Source: Carbonactinospora thermoautotrophica
GTDB taxonomy: Bacteria; Actinomycetota; Actinomycetes; Streptomycetales; Carbonactinosporaceae
Direction: 5' to 3'
NCBI RefSeq assembly: GCF_001543895.1
Contig: NZ_JYIJ01000019.1
Location: forward strand, 434,001-498,000
DNA: 64,000 nucleotides
The translations under genes and the position numbers were made by a program. Shown one piece after another: positions 54,684 through 63,057 of the stretch (position 1 is the first letter of the stretch; the number at the start of each line of letters is the position of its first letter). The notes beneath the pieces are model-generated. The model did not search any database. It had not been told where the DNA came from and saw only the letters and a program-made list of their open reading frames with translations.

Positions 54684-55132
54684 CAAGCCTCGCGGCGCAG
54701 CCGGTCACGCAGCCGCATGAGCAGCTTGCCGAGCATGTTCTCCCCGGTACCGTCCCCGCCGTCGCCCCAGAACGCGTCGTTGCTGGTGTGCTCGACCAGC
54801 TCCGCGTCCCCGGTCGACAGCAGCAGGTCCCGCAACCCCGCGTGCTGGGTCAATTTCGCCCACAGCGCCCGGTGCATCACCTCCACCCGCACCCGATCCC
54901 AGTCGGGGCGCAGCGGCAGACTGCGCGACCGGGCCCGGCGGGCAGCGGTCATCGGGCTACGGGTGCGACGGATCTGTTCCGCGTAGGGGGTGCCGGTGAA
55001 CTTCTGGGCCTGGAAGTAGTGCTCACTCGTCGGCCACTCCACCCCATCGACCACGATCGGGTACGGCGCGAAGTTGGAGAACTCCCCATAGGGCTCGCCC
55101 ACCCGGTAGAAGCGAATCACCCGCCGCACCAT
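54083..55132 (-). CDS. NADAR-domain protein with long antisense tail
   Basis: Residues 1 to about 140 form a complete NADAR domain: RFYRVGEPYGEFSNFAPYPI, WPTSEHYFQAQKFTGTPYAE, LTQHAGLRDLLLSTGDAELV and NDAFWGDGGDGTGENMLGKL. NADAR proteins bind or hydrolyse ADP-ribose-type N-glycosides; some remove ADP-ribose from guanine. After RDRLRREA the frame has no stop for about 200 codons and runs antisense through the immunity gene to 54083, with Ser/Arg-rich sequence of shadow type. The true stop was probably lost or the tail is meaningless. Start at ATG 55132. Confidence 0.75.
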   Translation of the reverse strand: MVRRVIRFYRVGEPYGEFSNFAPYPIVVDGVEWPTSEHYFQAQKFTGTPYAEQIRRTRSPMTAARRARSRSLPLRPDWDRVRVEVMHRALWAKLTQHAGLRDLLLSTGDAELVEHTSNDAFWGDGGDGTGENMLGKLLMRLRDRLRREACQPPWGRCSWRRARLRSASCRAFSIRGTSRAASSSRRASVFGPRPRATTSASSRSARSPGFRAMSWRANATASASSTQARAPISPAVWVPRSNPGASGLARRCSARPITSRRSSANIAVLASSRIHSSRRSNCTRSAILTSARAASRRSSPVPRSAAISSLRPTASARWANVSSAPNQRSTDAPRHTTRSGSRAASITAS

Positions 55133-55773
55133 CGGCCTCCCCGGCACCGTACACGCTCCAGTCCCAGGAGCCCTCCCAAGTCTGTCCTCATCACTTTTTT
55201 TATCCCTGGTCTCTGCGGTCCCGTCCGGTTCGGACTGGTTTACAGCCGGGTGAACCGTAGCGTGCTCGCTTCTTCGCCCTGCCTCTTTCGGTCCGGTGCG
55301 GATCTGGTTGCGGTTCGGTGTCGGTCACGCTGGTTCAGGGCGGTCCGGTTCTGACAGGCCGTCTCGCATGAACCGCCCTGGACCGTTCCGGACGTCTGAA
55401 CCACGAACGAGGAGTTCTCGTGTTGTTCCCGACCGCGGCTGGGCCGATCGAGACCGGGGCCACCCGCCGGCTGGCCGAAGAGGAGAACCCATCCGGTCAG
55501 CCAGCGGGCGGTGACGGCCGGCGGCCGATACGGCAGGAGGGCCAGCCCGTCAAGGCTGGCTCTCCTGCGTCTGTCAGTGTCTCCGGCGTGGTGGCCAGCG
55601 GTCAGAGCACCGTCCGGGACCCGGTGTCGGGAACCGCCGCCGCATGTGGCCGGGCCAGAGGTGCGCCACGGGTCGGTTGTGCGTCCGACGCCGCCCTACC
55701 GGGGTCACCCCCATTCGGGTACCCCGCTACGGCAGCACGAATTTCCCTCGCGCGGATATGTCCGGACCGAGGC
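55133..55773. other. No confident gene
   Basis: No supported gene. 55225-55390 contains many near-copies of GGTTCGG/GGTCCGG, a slightly repetitive stretch. A plus-strand frame from about 55420 has no recognisable similarity. Confidence 0.4.
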
Positions 55774-55959
55774 TCACGACGACGGCCAAACGCAGCGACG
55801 GAAGACGCGGGTCCTGCGCTGCCTGCGCGTCACCGCGGCGGTGGTGACCTGCTGGATCCGGCGCTCGATGTCCGTGGCGGCACGCAGGGCCTCCAGGCCG
55901 GCGGCGTTGGTCCGCGCGAGGATCTCGTCAAGGCCATAGTGGGCGTCCTGCTGTGGCAT
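55774..55959 (-). CDS. Short hypothetical protein after the sigma gene
   Basis: A 61-residue frame (MPQQDAHYGLDEILARTNAA, ending in a basic RRQRRTRVFRRC stretch) beginning inside the end of the sigma-factor remnant in another frame. Its amino acid composition looks real and the ATG follows AGGAGGCAGCT. I do not recognise it. Confidence 0.45.
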   Translation of the reverse strand: MPQQDAHYGLDEILARTNAAGLEALRAATDIERRIQQVTTAAVTRRQRRTRVFRRCVWPSS

Positions 55960-56444
55960 AGCTGCCTCCTGCTTGTGCCGGTGCCGCGACCAGGTCGGCC
56001 TGCAACGCCTGGGTCAGCCGAACGCGGGCACGTCTGAGGTTCGACCGCACCGTCTCGACCGGCTTGCCGATCATGTCGGCGATCTCCGGGGCTGCGAACC
56101 CGTCGAGCGTTTACGCCATCACCCGGCGCTGCTCGGGGGGAAGTTGCCGGAGCAGGTCGAGCACTCGCCGTTCCTCCCCGCCGAAGGCGCCGAGGTCCTG
56201 GTGGTGCATGGGCGACCCGTCCCAGGGGCTGCGGGCGGTGCCGTTGTCGCAGGCGCCCGCGATGCCGTCGTGGACCGGCTTCCGCTGGAACCGGACAGCG
56301 GCTCGACGGAGACGGCCCTGGACGGCACGACAGATCCACGAGCGCGGGTGCTCGACGGTGTTCCACAGGCGGAGCAGGTCCTGCATGGCCTGCCGCGTGG
56401 CGTCACCGTTGTCGATGTGGTACTGATGAACTTGCTCGCACATG
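55928..56444 (-). pseudogene. ECF-type sigma factor with internal stop
   Basis: The minus strand encodes part of sigma region 2 (LLRLWNTVEHPRSWICRAV), a linker, then LLRQLPPEQRRVMA, a TAA stop (56111-56113), and directly in the same frame TLDGFAAPEIADMIGKPVET and VRSNLRRARVRLTQAL, a sigma region 4 helix-turn-helix. The only lesion in frame is the TAA where relatives have an aromatic residue. The N terminus is short and the usual start of region 2 is not convincing, so the gene may also be 5' damaged. Confidence 0.7.
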
Positions 56445-56511
56445 GAGTAACGGGGACGCAGCAATGCGTCACGGCATTTTCCCGTGCGGCAGAAGGAGAA
56501 ACACCTGCCCC

Positions 56512-57066
56512 ATGGTCCGGAAGTACGCCCTCCGCAGCAGTCTTGTCGTCGTCCTGCTCGCGCCCGTCGGGCTGCTGATGCCGCCGGTGACTGCAGCGCC
56601 CGAGCAAGCTGTTCCCGGAATTGCACCACCCGACACCCGCACCAGTGGTGTGATCAGGGACTGGGAGGGGCCCGAAAGATACACGAGCGAGGAAGAGGCC
56701 GCCCAGCTGCTCGGATGCACACCCGAGACCGGAGTCGATAATCCTCATCGCTCATCTACCGGGGTCGCCGTGTCCGGTCACGGCTGGTGGAACAAGGGCA
56801 CCTGTAGCAACAGCACGGCGAAGGTGACGGCGTGCCTTTACGAGTACTACACGGACGGCACTTGGCGACGCAAGGCATGCGGCTCAAACGGCAACCTCAA
56901 ACCCGGGGGCGGGAGCAGCGCGCGTGTAACCGCACGCAGAGACTGCGAAACCACTCAGATGACATCGTGGCGCAATCACGTCGACGTCGACGTGAACGGC
57001 GAAATCGACAGCGGAGAGGTGCGCTATAGGCAGGCCGACGTGGCCTGCAGGATCTCCGCCGATTGA
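56512..57066 (+). CDS. Secreted protein with signal peptide
   Basis: A 184-residue protein with a clear signal peptide (MVRKYALRSSLVVVLLAPVG, cleavage after VTAA). The mature part has paired cysteines (GWWNKGTCSNSTAKVTACLY; RRDCETTQ; ADVACRISAD) consistent with disulfides and an EYYTDGTWRRKACGS segment. ATG 56512 follows AGAAGGAGAA. I do not know the family; secreted actinobacterial proteins of this layout are common. Confidence 0.75.
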   Translation: MVRKYALRSSLVVVLLAPVGLLMPPVTAAPEQAVPGIAPPDTRTSGVIRDWEGPERYTSEEEAAQLLGCTPETGVDNPHRSSTGVAVSGHGWWNKGTCSNSTAKVTACLYEYYTDGTWRRKACGSNGNLKPGGGSSARVTARRDCETTQMTSWRNHVDVDVNGEIDSGEVRYRQADVACRISAD

Positions 57067-57105
57067 CAGGCAACCGATTGGCAGGGAACCGATTGACAGG
57101 CAATA
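57061..57105 (+). repeat. Three 15-bp tandem repeats at a gene boundary
   Basis: GATTGACAGGCAACC, GATTGGCAGGGAACC and GATTGACAGGCAATA follow one another directly at the stop codon of the secreted protein. If translated in the next frame they encode LTGNR-type pentapeptides. They may be a spacer between coupled genes or an unstable repeat. Confidence 0.75.
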
Positions 57106-57158
57106 GCGAGGAAGCCCGACCTGGCCTGGCGCCCGGTGCCCGCTCGCCTGCGGGCACC

Positions 57159-57956
57159 ATGTTCGCGGCGCTGTACGGCGAGCTGGCGCCGCACCCGTGG
57201 AGGGACCCGGACACCGCCCAGGATGCGTACTTCCTGTTCCACACGAGGTCGCTTGCCATGGGGTGGCTTGACGACATCACCACGGCTGTTCGGAAGACCG
57301 CCGGGGGCATCGAGGAGAGAGAGCTCGGGGCGGCGGGCCTGTGGAGCATGAACGACGCTGGGCGGGATCACCCGCTCGCTGCTCCTGAGGCGTCACTGGT
57401 CGCGTGGTTTCAGGTGGGGGTCGAACCGGTGTTCGACGACCGGCCGCTGCCGGTGCAGCCGTTCCTCCGCTGTGCCGGTGACGCGGTGGCGCGGATCGGC
57501 AGCCTGATGCTGCAGGCAGTGCAGGTGTTGCTGCCCGTCCAGGGCCTTGACACCTCGTCGCGCCCGGAGTATGCGCGGATGCCTTCGCTCCTCACCGCCG
57601 GCTGGTTCGGCGACTGTGACCCGCAGTCGAGGACGCCGGTGCGGGTCACGCTGGATAGCGGCCAGGCTCCGTCCATCCCCTCGGCGGCGCCGCAGATGCG
57701 GGAGCTGATGAGCCGGCTGGACCAGGACGTGTTCGTGTGCGAGTCGCACTCCCTAGCCGATCACGATCCGCTGACGATGAAGCCCCCGTTCGACGACAGC
57801 TTCTGGAACGGCCCGTCCCTCCACCGGGCGACCTTCCACGGGACGCTCGCCGAGTGGTCACTGGATGCGCTCGGCTGGCTGGGCGGCTTCCTCGCCGACC
57901 TGAGCGCCCGGCAAGGGGTCACCACCCCGCTGCTGTTCACCGCCAGCCGGTCGTAA
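57159..57956 (+). CDS. Hypothetical protein
   Basis: A 265-residue protein starting MFAALYGELAPHPWRDPDTA (ATG 57159). A longer form starting at TTG 57063 would overlap the previous gene and include the 15-bp repeats. The sequence is globular and acidic (MGWLDDITTAVRKTAGG, FVCESHSLADHDPLTMKPPF) with no motif I recognise. It is followed at once by the zinc-ribbon gene region. Confidence 0.6.
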   Translation: MFAALYGELAPHPWRDPDTAQDAYFLFHTRSLAMGWLDDITTAVRKTAGGIEERELGAAGLWSMNDAGRDHPLAAPEASLVAWFQVGVEPVFDDRPLPVQPFLRCAGDAVARIGSLMLQAVQVLLPVQGLDTSSRPEYARMPSLLTAGWFGDCDPQSRTPVRVTLDSGQAPSIPSAAPQMRELMSRLDQDVFVCESHSLADHDPLTMKPPFDDSFWNGPSLHRATFHGTLAEWSLDALGWLGGFLADLSARQGVTTPLLFTASRS

Positions 57957-58205
57957 GTGGCGAGCTGCTAGAAACACCGCGGCGACGGCGGCGACTGGTG
58001 GCTGTGGTGGCCCAAGAAGGGACGCGGCTTCTGCCAGCGTTGCGGCAAGGAGCGCTCCCTCACCCGCTACTCCAACCGGTGGGGTAAGCCCTACCGCTAC
58101 CTGTGCGCCCGCTGCCGCAAGCAGGAGCTCGCCGACGACGAGGCGTACCTCAACCAAGTTACCGGTGTCGTCCGCGAGCCCGGCGAGAGCGCGGAATCGC
58201 TTTTC

Positions 58206-59471
58206 ATGCGCCGGCTCCAGGCGTTGCTGGCACAGGCCGCAGGGACGCAACCAGTCCAGGGGGAACCGGTGGTCAAGGAGCCCGACGAGGCGGAATGGAG
58301 CGGTCACGTGGAGCGGCTCGAAGAGCTGCTCCGGTCCTTGGCGTGGGCCGGCTGGGAACTGCCCGAGGCCTATGATTCGGAATTCGATCCCGAGCACGGT
58401 CCGCTGTTGTTCACCACGCTGTGGCGCACCGGCGCGGCGATCGACGTGGAGTACGACCCGGCCGCCGGTGAGCTGCGGCTGCTGCCGTGCGAGGACATCA
58501 CCGGCGAGTGGGACGAGGCGTTCAGCATGCTGGACGAGACCATCGGCGTCACCCTCGACGGGGACGTCGAGCGCGACGCCGAAACGGTGGCCGAACGTGC
58601 GGGTGAGCTGGGGCTGCTCGACGCCACCCGGATCCGCGTCGCGGAAGGCAGCGGGGTGGACACCGCCGAGCTGCTGGCGGAGAAGTACGCGGAGTGGATC
58701 TTTCAGCCGGCGCAGCAGTACCGGGAAATCCCGATGGAGGATCTCCTCACCGAGCTGAATGCCGATGAGGTTCTCGCTCCGTACCTGCGGTTCGTGGTGT
58801 TCCTGACCGACTTCGGGGTGCTGCCGGATCTGGTTCCGGACGCGGTCGCGCTCGGCATCGCCGCCTGGTGCTGGCGCAACAACACCGCCGTGGAGGCCTG
58901 GCACCTGCCCAGCGACGTCCTCATGGCCCGGGTGAACATCGCGGCGACCCGGGCCGTCATGCCGCACGTGGACCCCGTCGAGGGAGTCGACTGGGACGCC
59001 GTGGAGGCGGCGTTGACCGATCCGGCCTGGACGCTGCCCACCGGCGCGGTGGTGTCCGAGCTGTTCGGTGAGGGGTGGCCTGAGGTACGGCGGACCGTCG
59101 CCGAACAGGTGCGGGCCTGGAAACGGATCGACGAAGAGCTCGTCGGCCCCGAAGCCACGCTGCGGTTGCTGACCATCGGCGGATCCACCGGCTACACCCG
59201 CCACTGGTGGGGACAGGGGCGCTGGACGGCGATCTGCCGACGGATCGTGACCGACGCCGTGCAGGCCGGGATACCGCTTCCCCAGCCCTACGACAGCCGA
59301 GGCCCCGAGGCCCTCGTCAAGGACCTGGCCGACCCCGACCTGCTGGACGACCACGTCCTGGAATGGCTCATCGACATGCCAGACGCAGGCGTCGGCGGAC
59401 CTCGCGGCCTCCGCCTCCACAAGGAGGCCACCACACCCCCGGTAAGAACCGTCTGCTTCTACTCCGACTGA
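58206..59471 (+). CDS. Hypothetical protein with upstream zinc ribbon behind an amber codon
   Basis: The uninterrupted frame gives a 421-residue acidic protein (MRRLQALLAQAAGTQPVQ to PVRTVCFYSD) of unknown family. The same frame continues upstream without ATG/GTG, with a zinc-ribbon-like KGRGFCQRCGKERSLT and YLCARCRKQEL, to GTG 57957 which is followed by ASC, then TAG (57969-57971), then KHRGDGGDWWLWWPKKG. So the likely original gene is 57957-59471 with an amber at codon 5. The 58206 start has no strong ribosome site. Function unknown. Confidence 0.6.
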   Translation: MRRLQALLAQAAGTQPVQGEPVVKEPDEAEWSGHVERLEELLRSLAWAGWELPEAYDSEFDPEHGPLLFTTLWRTGAAIDVEYDPAAGELRLLPCEDITGEWDEAFSMLDETIGVTLDGDVERDAETVAERAGELGLLDATRIRVAEGSGVDTAELLAEKYAEWIFQPAQQYREIPMEDLLTELNADEVLAPYLRFVVFLTDFGVLPDLVPDAVALGIAAWCWRNNTAVEAWHLPSDVLMARVNIAATRAVMPHVDPVEGVDWDAVEAALTDPAWTLPTGAVVSELFGEGWPEVRRTVAEQVRAWKRIDEELVGPEATLRLLTIGGSTGYTRHWWGQGRWTAICRRIVTDAVQAGIPLPQPYDSRGPEALVKDLADPDLLDDHVLEWLIDMPDAGVGGPRGLRLHKEATTPPVRTVCFYSD

Positions 59472-59610
59472 GCCGGAAACATCCGCCCGCCCAGTCATCG
59501 ACTATCTCGGCTTCGAAACTCGCGGGTTCGTGCTCTGACCGAGTAGGAGAGCTCCCGATCACGCAAGCGGAGACCGGGCGGTGTCTTCGGGCTGGCCACC
59601 GATGCGGTCA

Positions 59611-59658
59611 CAGCGGCCGCGCTGCGGAGCCGGGGAAGGGTCCGCAGCGCGGCCGCTG
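59611..59658. terminator. Strong hairpin between convergent genes
   Basis: CAGCGGCCGCGCTGCGGA (59611-59628) and its exact complement TCCGCAGCGCGGCCGCTG (59641-59658) form an 18-bp stem with a 12-base loop, between the stop at 59471 (plus) and the end of the OLD gene (minus). A good bidirectional terminator without a T run. Confidence 0.8.
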
Positions 59659-59673
59659 GTGAGAACCCGATGA

Positions 59674-61785
59674 TCACTCAAGCGGCAAGCCGCTCCACGC
59701 GAAGAACGCCTCGAAGATTTCGTCGAACTCGCACCGCTCCGGCGAGTCCCCATCGGGAGCGAGCATTTTCAACAAGGCTTCGCGGGAACTCGCCTTTTTA
59801 CGGAACTCGCGTGCCGCCGAGGGCTTGCCCCGGCCGGGCAGGGATGGCGGGTAGTAGTCCTCGATCTCACCTCGTTCGAGGACGAAGATGCCCTCCTTTC
59901 GGAGCGCCTCGATCAACTGGCGCTTGAGTTCGGCGACGCCGGGTGCCGCTGCTTCTTTCAGCACGCGTACCCGCTGCTCCTTGGCGGGCCACTGGAAGAA
60001 CTGCTCCACCGCCTGGCACAGGTCCTCCCAGCTCGCCTGGCGTGCCTCGTATCGGGCGCGGACGGATTCAGCATTACGCCACCGCGCCTGGAGTTCCGCG
60101 GACCGGCTCGCTTCCCGAAGTACGCCCCCAGAGGGTTGCTTCTCTTCAGGAGTGCAGACCGCCTTGATCTCCCGCAGCAGTCGCTCTCGAAGATCGTTCG
60201 TCATCTCACTCGCGCCAAGCCCCTCAAAGCCGTTGACGATGGCGTCGAGATCGACGAGAACAGCGACCTTGATGCCGAAGCGGGAGAAGAAATCGCGGAA
60301 TTTCCGGACGTTCCCCTTGCCCTGCATGCGCACGAGCGAAATCGGATGACGTGCGAAGTCCCACGCGGGGTTCAGCACCCGGGCCAAGTGCGAGACGACT
60401 AGGAGGTCGCTGTCGCCCTCCACCAGGAGAACGACGTCGGAGAAGAAGCCGGCCGCGTTGTTCTCATGACAGACGACCTGGAACAGGTCCTTGACGCCCA
60501 TGCCCGTGACGTCCACGGGGTGCGCCTGGGTGAAGGGCTTCGCGCCGTACACCGGATCGTGCCTCTTGACGAGCTTCACGAAGGTCTCTGTGGCCTTCGG
60601 ACCAAGGAAGTTCGGCGAGTGCGTGGTGATCACCACTGTATGGCGCTTGGCGACCTCGCCCAGCGCCTCGAACAGTTGGCGCTGGGCCTTGGGATGCAAG
60701 TACAGTTCTGGCTCTTCGAAAAGCAGGAGGTGAGGCCTTGTGTCCTCCTGCTGCGGCTGCCCGTCCGGCGTCGACCGCTTTCGCTGCTCCACGTAAGCCC
60801 GCAGGATGGCGAAGACCAGCGCGCGCTTGAGGCCGTCGCCCTTGGTCTCGAAATCGCCCTCGACCCCGTCGTCCACCTTGAACCGGGCGCTGGACAGCAC
60901 CGTCCGCAGCTCCGGCGGCGGGATCTCCAGCGCGACCGATACCTGGGGGAAGCTCTGCCTCAGATGCTTCTGGACCGCCGCCTCCACATCCCGGACCTGC
61001 GGCAGGCGGTGGTCTTCGCCGTCCACTCGAGTCAGCTTGAGCTGAAGATCGTGGAAGAGCTTCTCGGTCTCGCCGAACTCACCCTTGATGTCTTCCAACA
61101 GAAGTCCGAGCAGCTTGCCGAACGGAGACCGATCCGCGGTCTTGACGTCGCTCGCGAGATCCTTCACCGCTGGGATGAAGATCGGTTCCGGCAGGAACTG
61201 CGCGATGCTCGATTCAGGAACCGGAAGCTCATCATCTCCCCATTCCTTGGCCTCGCCAGGCAGCAAGCGAACGTACTCCTGAATCACTTCTCTGACGGTT
61301 GCCTGGCTGACCGTCCCCTGGAAGCGATCCGCCAATTCCGGGTATGTTTTTTGAACGTGGGCAAGCAGCTCACCGCGGGTCTTGCCCTTCAAATTCTGCT
61401 CGATGGTCGAGGAATGGAACCGCAGCTCGCGGGGCATCAGCTTCACCAGTTTCAACGAAGCCTTGCCCGAGACCGGGAAGATTCGAACCAGCCGCAACGC
61501 CCCGTCGACGAGCTCCGCCGCGATGCGCTCCCGACGGACGTCGCCGATCCGGGCCAGGTCGCGTTCGTCGATGCCTTCCAGGCGGACCTCGATACGCACG
61601 GGCTCCGCGGGGTCGAACCGGTCGGCGTCCTCGACCTTGCCGCCGGTGAGGAACAGGTCCAGAGCCCGCAGCACGGTGGATTTACCCGCGTTGTTTTCCC
61701 CTACCAGGCACGTGAATTGGGACAGCGGAATCTCCACATCACGCAAGGCGCGAAAATTTTTGACACGAAGACAAGAAATCTTCAT
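59674..61785 (-). CDS. OLD-family ATPase/TOPRIM nuclease
   Basis: A 703-residue single-polypeptide OLD nuclease. The N-terminal ABC-type ATPase has Walker A VGENNAGKSTVLRALDLFL, a long coiled insert, Walker B LLLFEEPELYLHPKAQRQL and the H-loop ITTHSPNF. The C-terminal TOPRIM domain has VVLLVEGDSDLLVVSHL (Glu) and VAVLVDLDAIVNG (DxD). OLD proteins are DNA nucleases used in phage exclusion. No UvrD-type partner (as in Gabija) follows, so it is a class 1 type. The ATG at 61785 (MKISCLRVKNFRALRD) is preferred over one nine codons upstream. Confidence 0.9.
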   Translation of the reverse strand: MKISCLRVKNFRALRDVEIPLSQFTCLVGENNAGKSTVLRALDLFLTGGKVEDADRFDPAEPVRIEVRLEGIDERDLARIGDVRRERIAAELVDGALRLVRIFPVSGKASLKLVKLMPRELRFHSSTIEQNLKGKTRGELLAHVQKTYPELADRFQGTVSQATVREVIQEYVRLLPGEAKEWGDDELPVPESSIAQFLPEPIFIPAVKDLASDVKTADRSPFGKLLGLLLEDIKGEFGETEKLFHDLQLKLTRVDGEDHRLPQVRDVEAAVQKHLRQSFPQVSVALEIPPPELRTVLSSARFKVDDGVEGDFETKGDGLKRALVFAILRAYVEQRKRSTPDGQPQQEDTRPHLLLFEEPELYLHPKAQRQLFEALGEVAKRHTVVITTHSPNFLGPKATETFVKLVKRHDPVYGAKPFTQAHPVDVTGMGVKDLFQVVCHENNAAGFFSDVVLLVEGDSDLLVVSHLARVLNPAWDFARHPISLVRMQGKGNVRKFRDFFSRFGIKVAVLVDLDAIVNGFEGLGASEMTNDLRERLLREIKAVCTPEEKQPSGGVLREASRSAELQARWRNAESVRARYEARQASWEDLCQAVEQFFQWPAKEQRVRVLKEAAAPGVAELKRQLIEALRKEGIFVLERGEIEDYYPPSLPGRGKPSAAREFRKKASSREALLKMLAPDGDSPERCEFDEIFEAFFAWSGLPLE

Positions 61786-61902
61786 GGTCCCCCCAGTCGA
61801 GTCTCGAATCACTCACCATGCTTGAATCGAGTTGTCGTAATTCCGCTTGGTCGGGGTGGCCGGATACACCACCCCGACCGAAGGGCCGCGAAGGAGCGCA
61901 GC

Positions 61903-62343
61903 TCAGGCGTCCTTGGAGCAGGTGACGACGGCGTACGCGCCCTGGGAGGTGTTCTCGACGATCACCTTGCCGTCGACCTTGATACGGCAGGAGATGCTGC
62001 CGTCACCGCCGCTGCCGGACTGGGCGACCAGGCTCAGCAGCAGGAACGGGTCGGCGGAGGAAGTCTCCTTCTCCCAGGGCAGCTTGGCGTTGTTGGCCTG
62101 CGAGGAGTTGCCGCCGACGCCGTACGTGATCGAGGTGGCCTTGCTGACGCCGGAGCCGGTGACCTCGAACACGATCTTTCGCGTGCCGTCGTCCCCCTTC
62201 TTCGTGCCTGCCTGCGAGCCGTCGCCGGCCTTGGAAGTGGAGACGCCCGGCCCCTTGGTCGTTCCGCTGTCGACGGCCGTGCTGGAGCAGCCGAGGACGA
62301 GCACGGGCAGCGTGGCAAGGCCGATGAGGTGCAGCTTGCGCAT
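61903..62343 (-). CDS. Exported lipoprotein, MmpS-like
   Basis: A 146-residue protein starting MRKLHLIGLATLPVLVLGCS (ATG 62343, ribosome site GGAAGGAA), with a lipobox LVLGC and a low-complexity Ser/Thr/Gly linker. The folded part (KIVFEVTGSGVSKATSITYG; CRIKVDGKVIVENTSQGAYA; ending VVTCSKDA) matches MmpS-type proteins with a conserved Cys pair. MmpS proteins assist MmpL exporters in mycobacteria, but no MmpL gene is present here. Confidence 0.75.
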   Translation of the reverse strand: MRKLHLIGLATLPVLVLGCSSTAVDSGTTKGPGVSTSKAGDGSQAGTKKGDDGTRKIVFEVTGSGVSKATSITYGVGGNSSQANNAKLPWEKETSSADPFLLLSLVAQSGSGGDGSISCRIKVDGKVIVENTSQGAYAVVTCSKDA

Positions 62344-62453
62344 GGTCATTCCTTCCGGGTTCACGGGTGAGCTGTCCTGTTCTCGGCCCGGCCGGGCACC
62401 GCGTGGGACGTGATCATGAGAGCAGAGTCAGGCGAAAGGCGTCTAGATAGATC

Positions 62454-62479
62454 ACTGATAACCTCGGATATCAGTTATC
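62454..62479. promoter_or_regulatory. Nested inverted repeats in a divergent region
   Basis: ACTGATA (62454-62460) and TATCAGT (62469-62475) pair, as do GATAAC (62457-62462) and GTTATC (62474-62479). This AT-rich dyad lies 111 bases upstream of the lipoprotein start and is a candidate operator. The flanking string GATAGATCAC recurs at 63641. Confidence 0.5.
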
Positions 62480-62614
62480 CAGTTGCTGAGATTTCCTGCC
62501 ATCCCTACCATGATCGGGAACCGAGCCAGAGGGCACGCCGCCACCGCGGTTTCCCGGCGCCCGTCGGCGGCGACGCCGGCCGGCCGCTGTTCCTCCTGCC
62601 GTCTGCCAAGTGCG

Positions 62615-62668
62615 CGTCGAGTGTGCGTGTCGTCACACGCGCGCGTGTGACGACACGCACACTCGACG
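62615..62668. repeat. Perfect 54-bp palindrome
   Basis: Two perfect 27-bp arms meet without a spacer at 62641/62642; the centre is CACACGCG-CGCGTGTG and the ends are CGTCGAG and CTCGACG. It begins one base after the stop codon of the minus-strand gene at 62669. It could be a terminator, cruciform or protein-binding site; a perfect arm length this long is unlikely by chance. Confidence 0.85.
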
Positions 62669-62935
62669 TCAGGGGTGGCCGGGCGGCTGCTGCGCCGGCC
62701 TGAGCGGTGGGTACTGGTGGGCCGGGGCGGTGCTGGTGGCCGGGTGCGTGATCACGTTCGGGGCCGGGGCGGTGCGCAGGCGGCGTTGCCGGATGTGCTG
62801 GACCGCCGCGTTGACCCGGGCCTGGAGCAGTTCCAGGTCCTGGAAGGACAGCATGATGAGGTTGTGGAACGGGCCGGCGAGGAAGGCCAGGCGGTACCGG
62901 TCGGGGCCGTGGTCCTCGATCCGGATGTCGTCCAT
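62669..62935 (-). CDS. Small hypothetical protein beside the ATP-binding gene
   Basis: An 88-residue protein starting MDDIRIEDHGPDRYRLAFLA at ATG 62935, after AAAGGAGGATC. The N-terminal half is a compact fold-like sequence (GPFHNLIMLSFQDLELLQAR) and the C-terminus is Pro-rich. Small proteins of this type often accompany ATP-binding/XRE pairs in actinomycetes. Function unknown. Confidence 0.65.
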   Translation of the reverse strand: MDDIRIEDHGPDRYRLAFLAGPFHNLIMLSFQDLELLQARVNAAVQHIRQRRLRTAPAPNVITHPATSTAPAHQYPPLRPAQQPPGHP

Positions 62936-63057
62936 GATCTGATCCTCCTTTCCGCCCGGGCGGCCCGGGGCTTCGGTTCGGCGGTCACCGGTCCAGGCAG
63001 CCGCGCGCGAGCAGGAGCAGGGCGAGCAGCAGGGTCCAGGCGGCGTACCAGGCCAGC

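Noticed and set aside
55225-55390. CRISPR-like or regular repeat array
   Set aside because: The GGTTCGG/GGTCCGG strings are short, uneven and lack spacer periodicity.
57957-58205. TAG recoding (pyrrolysine-like) for the repeated in-frame ambers
   Set aside because: TAG also appears in dead IS genes, no tRNA-Pyl or PylS was seen, and intact genes here do not use internal TAG. Simple mutation is the better reading.
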